This document shows positions 5,512 through 9,301 of a stretch of 9,301 nt of DNA, in pieces. The stretch is from Flavobacteriaceae bacterium (GTDB lineage Bacteria > Bacteroidota > Bacteroidia > Flavobacteriales > Flavobacteriaceae). Position numbers and translations under genes: made by a program. Below the pieces are notes generated by a model. It was not told the origin of the DNA and did no database searches. It saw only the letters and a list, made by a program, of their open reading frames with translations. The DNA is taken from positions 1-9,301 of the forward strand of contig CANCFZ010000086.1 of the NCBI GenBank assembly GCA_947377425.1. Direction: 5' to 3'. Position 1 is the first letter of the stretch. Every line of letters starts with the position of its first letter.

Positions 5512-7422
5512 TTAGTTCATAGCATCTATTTCGCCTTGAACCACTTCCCAATCTTCGAGAAGTTTATCTAATTCGGCTTTTTTCTTATTGTAAGCCATAA
5601 AAAATGAAGCATCTTCTATATGTTTATCATAATTAGATGCCAGTGCTTTATCGTCCTGTTGAATGTTAATTTCCAACTGCTTAATTTGACTTTCTATTTT
5701 GCTTAAACGATTTTGAAGTGATTTTCCTTTCTTTTGATCTTCATACGAAACCTTATTAGTTTCTTTGGGAGCTTCTTTTTTCTCAATATCTTTTTTCTCA
5801 ACTTCTCGCATGTTTTCTAAATTGCGTTGTTCTAGAAAATAATTGATATCGCCCAAATACTCTTTAATTTTTTGGTCTTTAAATTCATATACGATATTCG
5901 ACATTCCTTGAAGAAAATCCCTATCGTGGGAAACCAAAAGTAACGTTCCATCATATTTTTGTAATGCAGCTTTCAACACATTTTTAGATTTAATATCCAA
6001 GTGATTGGTTGGCTCATCCATTACCAAAACATTGATGGGTTGCAACAACAATTTACACAATGCCAAACGATTTCGTTCGCCACCAGAAAGCACTTTCACT
6101 TTTTTATCAACATCATCACCACGAAAAAGGAAGGAACCTAACATATCTCTTACTTTAGAACGATTGGTATCTGTTGCGGCATTTTCCATTGTTTGCAATA
6201 GCGTAATTTCTCCATCCAAATATTCAGCTTGATTTTGAGCAAAATAACCTACTTGAACATTATGACCTAATTTAATTTCACCTTGATATTCAAATTCATT
6301 AACTATGGCTTTTATAAAAGTTGATTTTCCTTGTCCGTTTTGACCAACGAATGCAATTTTACTTCCTCTTTCAACCAATAATGAAATGTCTTTTAAAATA
6401 ACTTTTTCACCATAAGCTTTGGTTACATCTTCGGCTTCAATTACAACTTTGCCAGGAACTTTTGATACTGGAAACGAGATATTCATAACCGAATTATCGT
6501 CTTCATCAACTTCAATCCGTTCTACTTTATCCAATTTCTTGATTAGCGATTGTGCCATCGATGCTTTAGATGCTTTGGCTCTAAATTTTTCGATTAATTT
6601 TTCGGTTTCTTCAATTTTTTTGGCTTGATTTTTTTGTGTTGCCAATTGTTTTTCACGAATTTCATGACGCAATTCTAGATATTCCGAATACGGTTTATTG
6701 AAATCATAAGCTTTTCCTAGTGAAATTTCGATAGTTCGATTGGTCACATTATCTAAAAACATTTTATCGTGCGAAACAATTACAACAACTCCAGGAAAGT
6801 TTCTTAAAAACCCTTCCAACCAAATGATACTTTCAATATCCAAGTGATTCGTTGGCTCATCCAAAAGTAAAATATCATTGGATTGTAAAAGCAATTTTGC
6901 CAACTCGATACGCATTCGCCATCCACCAGAAAAAGTATCCGTTTGATCGTTGAAAACTTCTCTTTTGAAACCCAATCCTAATAGGATTTTTTCGGTATCA
7001 CCAACATAATTGTAACCGCCAAGTAATTCAAATCGATGTGTATAATCGGATAAATCTTCAATTATTTGTCCGTATTCTTCGCTTTCATAATCGGTTCGAG
7101 TAACCAAAAGATGATTGACTTCTTCAAGTTTTTTCTCTACAATTTTAATTTCGGTAAATGCTTCATAAGCTTCTTCAAGAACCGTTCTTCCTTGTTCAAA
7201 ATCGATATCTTGACGAAGAAAACCCATTCGGACTTCTTTTTCAGTAGCAATTTGTCCTGAATCTGGTTTAAAATCACCAGCAAGAATTTTCAACATGGTT
7301 GATTTTCCAGCTCCATTTTTACCTACAAGTCCAACTCTATCACCTGAACCTAGTCGAAAAGTTACTTCTTCAAAAAGATAAGAACCACCAAAAGAAACCG
7401 ATAAATTATGAATATTTAGCAT
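5512..7422 (-). CDS. ABC-F family ATP-binding protein
   Basis: A 636-residue soluble protein with two ABC ATPase domains and no membrane segment, the layout of the ribosome-associated ABC-F group (EttA, Uup, YheS relatives). In domain one, Walker A GKNGAGKST is at about 34-42, the signature FSGGW at 164-168, Walker B LLLDEPTNHLD at 185-195 and the switch His at 218. An interdomain linker rich in Lys and Glu follows at about 245-308. In domain two, Walker A GQNGQGKST is at about 360-368, the signature LSGGE at 445-449, Walker B VMDEPTNHLD at 467-476 and His 499. The C-terminal 100 residues form a charged coiled coil, as in Uup-type proteins. Both sites look active. Family members act on translating ribosomes; the specific role is not inferable. 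I chose ATG 7422 because a longer frame would need TTG 7488 and would add an unrelated N-terminus. Confidence 0.93.
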   Translation of the reverse strand: MLNIHNLSVSFGGSYLFEEVTFRLGSGDRVGLVGKNGAGKSTMLKILAGDFKPDSGQIATEKEVRMGFLRQDIDFEQGRTVLEEAYEAFTEIKIVEKKLEEVNHLLVTRTDYESEEYGQIIEDLSDYTHRFELLGGYNYVGDTEKILLGLGFKREVFNDQTDTFSGGWRMRIELAKLLLQSNDILLLDEPTNHLDIESIIWLEGFLRNFPGVVVIVSHDKMFLDNVTNRTIEISLGKAYDFNKPYSEYLELRHEIREKQLATQKNQAKKIEETEKLIEKFRAKASKASMAQSLIKKLDKVERIEVDEDDNSVMNISFPVSKVPGKVVIEAEDVTKAYGEKVILKDISLLVERGSKIAFVGQNGQGKSTFIKAIVNEFEYQGEIKLGHNVQVGYFAQNQAEYLDGEITLLQTMENAATDTNRSKVRDMLGSFLFRGDDVDKKVKVLSGGERNRLALCKLLLQPINVLVMDEPTNHLDIKSKNVLKAALQKYDGTLLLVSHDRDFLQGMSNIVYEFKDQKIKEYLGDINYFLEQRNLENMREVEKKDIEKKEAPKETNKVSYEDQKKGKSLQNRLSKIESQIKQLEINIQQDDKALASNYDKHIEDASFFMAYNKKKAELDKLLEDWEVVQGEIDAMN

Positions 7423-7464
7423 ATAATTTGTTACAATTGTTACATTAAAAACTTCCTTAAAGAG

Positions 7465-7472
7465 TACCTTTG
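7465..7472 (+). promoter_or_regulatory. Bacteroidota -7 box for the DUF983 gene
   Basis: TACCTTTG matches TAnnTTTG exactly and ends 16 bases before ATG 7489. The predicted leader is only about ten bases, close to leaderless. A TTG at 7437-7439 lies 25 bases upstream, slightly wider than the usual 17-23 spacing. Confidence 0.55.
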
Positions 7473-7488
7473 TAGAAAATTTTTGCAA

Positions 7489-7875
7489 ATGTTAAAAAAA
7501 GGAAGCACATTAAATAGTATTTTAACAGGAAGTTGTCCTAAATGTCATGAAGAAAGTATGTATTTGGAGAAAAATCCATATAAATTGAGTTCTTTATACA
7601 AAATGAACGAAAGTTGTAGCCATTGTCACACACAATATATGATTGAACCATCATTTTTTTATGGTGCAATGTATGTTAGTTACGGATTAACCGTTGGTTT
7701 TGGTGTTGCATTATTTGTAATTCTAAATGTAATTCTCGGTTTAGGTGTTCTAACAACTTTTATAGGAATTGTTTCAGGGATTTTATTATTAATGCCCATT
7801 ACCGCAAGATTAGCGAGGAACATTTATATTAGTATGTTCATTCATTATGATAAGAACTGGAAACAAAATTCTTAA
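7489..7875 (+). CDS. DUF983 family zinc-ribbon membrane protein
   Basis: A 128-residue protein. The N-terminal half carries two CxxC pairs, CPKC at 16-19 and CSHC at 43-46, with histidines close by (H20, H45, H47), the pattern of a small zinc ribbon. Two hydrophobic segments, about 66-83 and 86-105, place the protein in the inner membrane as a hairpin, followed by a short basic cytoplasmic tail. This cysteine pattern plus paired helices matches DUF983, a family without a settled function. I start it at ATG 7489; a TTG two codons earlier gains nothing. It is divergent from the ABC-F gene with a 66-base gap. Its last 38 bases overlap the 3' end of the oppositely oriented FAD oxidoreductase, and no terminator lies between them. 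Confidence 0.85.
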   Translation: MLKKGSTLNSILTGSCPKCHEESMYLEKNPYKLSSLYKMNESCSHCHTQYMIEPSFFYGAMYVSYGLTVGFGVALFVILNVILGLGVLTTFIGIVSGILLLMPITARLARNIYISMFIHYDKNWKQNS

Positions 7876-8905
7876 TTCTACTAATATCGATATTCTTATC
7901 TAAAGGGATTTTATTTTCTATAAGATTGAATAAGTCCAAAGCCATTGCTGGCGCAAGCATTACGCCTCTTGTACCAAGACCGTTTAATACATGAATATTG
8001 TTGTGAATTGGATGCGTTCCCACTAATGGCCTCCTGTCTTTAACCGTTGGACGAACTCCAGCATAATGCTCGATTATCTCGAAATCACAATTGATTAACT
8101 CTTTCAAATTGTCAGTCAATTCTTTTTTGGCTGCTTCGGTTGGAATGTTGGTTTTGTCTTCCCAATTGTAAGTGGCTCCTACTTTGTATAAATCATTCCC
8201 AATTGGCAACACAAATACAGACGATTTCATAATTACATCTAAATTCAAATTTGGGGCTTTTATAAGTAATAATTCACCTTTAGTTCCATCTAATGGTAAT
8301 TGGTTAAAAAATGGATTAGAAAGCATTCCAAATCCTTCTGCAAAGACAATGTGTTTGGCTTTTATATCCTTATATTGAATGTATTCCGAATTTATTTTTA
8401 ATTCCGAGTAATCAAAGGTTTCTTCTAAATATGCGTTTTGTTGCATTAAAAATGCTTTGTATGATGCTACTAAAAGTGCTGTATCAACATATCCCGAAAA
8501 CAAAACTTCTCCAAAATTAAATGGTGATGGAATAGAGTCAAATTTTTTTGTTATTAAATGAGTAGAAAGGAACTTGGATAAATTAGGTTTATCAGATGCG
8601 GTAAACCAATTATTTTGTTCTTCAACAGAATAGAATTTTCTTAAAAGCGCTAATTTATAATCTAATGTAACGCTTAATTTACTTTCAAGATTTTTATAAA
8701 AAGGATACAATAAGTCTAATTGTTCATTGGCTTTCCAAACTTCACTGAATCGCTTCAATATTACTGGATTGTATAAACCTCCAGCAATTTTAGAAGAATT
8801 TTGAGATTGATTGTTAAAAACAAAAATAGTTTTATTATTTTTTAGTGCCATTTCAGAAAAGGCAATACCAGCAAGACCCGAACCAACAATGATATAATCT
8901 AACAT
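7838..8905 (-). CDS. FAD-dependent oxidoreductase, DAO family
   Basis: A 355-residue flavoprotein of the D-amino-acid oxidase/glycine oxidase fold. The N-terminal Rossmann motif GSGLAG is at 8-13. A glycine-rich segment, KIAGGLYNPV, follows at 39-48. GTKGELLL at 207-214 and the C-terminal FAD-contact segments AGVRPTVKDRRPLVG (282-296) and NGLGTRGVMLAPAMA (308-322) are typical of DAO-type enzymes. These oxidise C-N bonds of amines or amino acids; relatives include ThiO and the C-terminal half of MnmC. The substrate cannot be assigned. The position after strand two, usually Glu or Asp that binds the FAD ribose, reads Asn-Asn (31-32), a mild oddity. ATG 8905 is the start. It lies downstream of gldN on the same strand, but a terminator separates them. 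The last 38 bases overlap the convergent DUF983 gene. Confidence 0.82.
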   Translation of the reverse strand: MLDYIIVGSGLAGIAFSEMALKNNKTIFVFNNQSQNSSKIAGGLYNPVILKRFSEVWKANEQLDLLYPFYKNLESKLSVTLDYKLALLRKFYSVEEQNNWFTASDKPNLSKFLSTHLITKKFDSIPSPFNFGEVLFSGYVDTALLVASYKAFLMQQNAYLEETFDYSELKINSEYIQYKDIKAKHIVFAEGFGMLSNPFFNQLPLDGTKGELLLIKAPNLNLDVIMKSSVFVLPIGNDLYKVGATYNWEDKTNIPTEAAKKELTDNLKELINCDFEIIEHYAGVRPTVKDRRPLVGTHPIHNNIHVLNGLGTRGVMLAPAMALDLFNLIENKIPLDKNIDISRIKNFVSSSYHNE

Positions 8906-8934
8906 TTTGAGAATAAATTAGGAGTTATAAAATA

Positions 8935-8965
8935 AAAAAACTCCTACCAAAGGTAAGAGTTTTTT
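8935..8965 (-). terminator. Terminator of gldN
   Basis: A 14-base-pair stem pairs 8935-8948 with 8952-8965 around a three-base loop. The single imperfect position is a C-A mismatch in the + transcript but a G-U wobble in the - transcript, so the hairpin is better on the - strand. It is flanked by a run of T in the - transcript. It lies 22 bases past the gldN stop. Confidence 0.85.
8948..8955 (-). promoter_or_regulatory. Possible -7 box for the FAD oxidoreductase inside the gldN terminator
   Basis: On the - strand the bases read TACCTTTG, an exact TAnnTTTG match, spanning the loop and inner stem of the gldN terminator. It is 43 bases upstream of ATG 8905, giving a leader of about 35 bases. 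No -33 TTG is seen at the usual spacing. Confidence 0.4.
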
Positions 8966-8986
8966 AATATTGTTTGAAAACTTAAA

Positions 8987-9301
8987 TTAGTAGTTCCACA
9001 TATCTTGCTCGAAATTACGAATTTTTTCTTTGATACGTTCCGATTCTAACAATTGCATTTGAGCGTTGTCTTTCATATAATCTTGAACTTCTCTATCGCC
9101 GTAAACATTTTCTTCTTTATAAATCACACCATTAAAACGGCGCGAATTTAAAAGATGATCAAAAGTGATTGGCATTGCGGAGTTCTTATCATTAAAAGCT
9201 TTGGCTTCATGCAAAATATCTCGAATAGATGGGAAATAAACCCAAAACAATTCAATTGCATCGGTATTTCCTTTAGCTTTATCTCTAGCTTCTGTAGCCA
9301 T
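8987..9301 (-). CDS. gldN: Gliding motility / type IX secretion protein GldN, C-terminal part
   Basis: The last 104 codons of a gene whose 5' end lies beyond the window. The Met at the window edge is probably internal. The residues match the conserved C-terminus of GldN (PorN in Porphyromonas): ELFWVYFPSIRDILHEAKAF, then NDKNSAMPITFDHLLNSRRF, then VIYKEENVYGDREVQDY, and a charged helical end finishing EQDMWNY. GldN works with GldK, GldL and GldM in the type IX secretion machinery, forming with GldK the periplasmic ring attached to the outer membrane. It is needed for gliding and for secretion of CTD-tagged proteins in flavobacteria. gldK, gldL and gldM would be expected just beyond the right edge. 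The close F. johnsoniae paralogue GldO cannot be excluded from this fragment. A strong terminator follows the TAG-free stop region, so this is probably the operon's last gene. Confidence 0.9.
   Translation of the reverse strand: MATEARDKAKGNTDAIELFWVYFPSIRDILHEAKAFNDKNSAMPITFDHLLNSRRFNGVIYKEENVYGDREVQDYMKDNAQMQLLESERIKEKIRNFEQDMWNY

Noticed and set aside
6005..7260. Several + strand open frames inside the ABC-F gene
   Set aside because: They are antisense to strongly conserved ATPase motifs and have no recognisable domains.
7423..7488. A 22-codon extension of the ABC-F gene from TTG 7488
   Set aside because: Family members start right at the MLxIxNLSVSFG segment, and the extension would cover the divergent promoter region.

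Overview
The window looks like a chromosomal segment from a Flavobacterium-type member of the Bacteroidota. Several things point this way: the low GC content, the lack of Shine-Dalgarno sequences before start codons, several TAnnTTTG elements (the Bacteroidota -7 promoter box), a C-terminal piece of the gliding/type IX secretion protein GldN, and families common in that phylum (DUF1761, DUF983, exported leucine-rich repeat proteins).

Layout. The left edge holds the 3' part of an initiator tRNA-Met and its terminator. A small J-domain plus KTSC-domain gene on the + strand follows and ends in a strong hairpin. Next is a GC-richer patch (about 605-1375) with one exported protein of unknown function on the - strand, which starts with TTG. 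It resembles a small acquired cassette. Then, all on the - strand, come an exported leucine-rich repeat protein with its own terminator and, downstream of it, a two-gene operon of NarL/FixJ-type response regulators. These two are tandem paralogues with no histidine kinase in view, and a palindrome lies just after their likely promoter.

From 3832 the + strand carries a four-helix membrane protein (DUF1761) and a FemAB/GNAT-like acyltransferase whose ATG touches the T-tract of the preceding terminator. An ABC-F ATPase on the - strand converges with it; the two stop codons are one base apart. The ABC-F gene diverges from a small zinc-ribbon membrane protein (DUF983), which in turn overlaps tail to tail with an FAD-dependent oxidoreductase. 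The right edge holds the last 104 codons of gldN and its terminator.

The window is mostly unrelated single genes or short operons, not one pathway. No mobile-element transposase, CRISPR array, prophage or defence module is visible. The points that deserve a second look are the tandem kinase-less regulators with their palindromic leader, the cassette-like patch, the J-domain/KTSC fusion, and two places where a TAnnTTTG promoter box sits inside the hairpin of the preceding gene's terminator.
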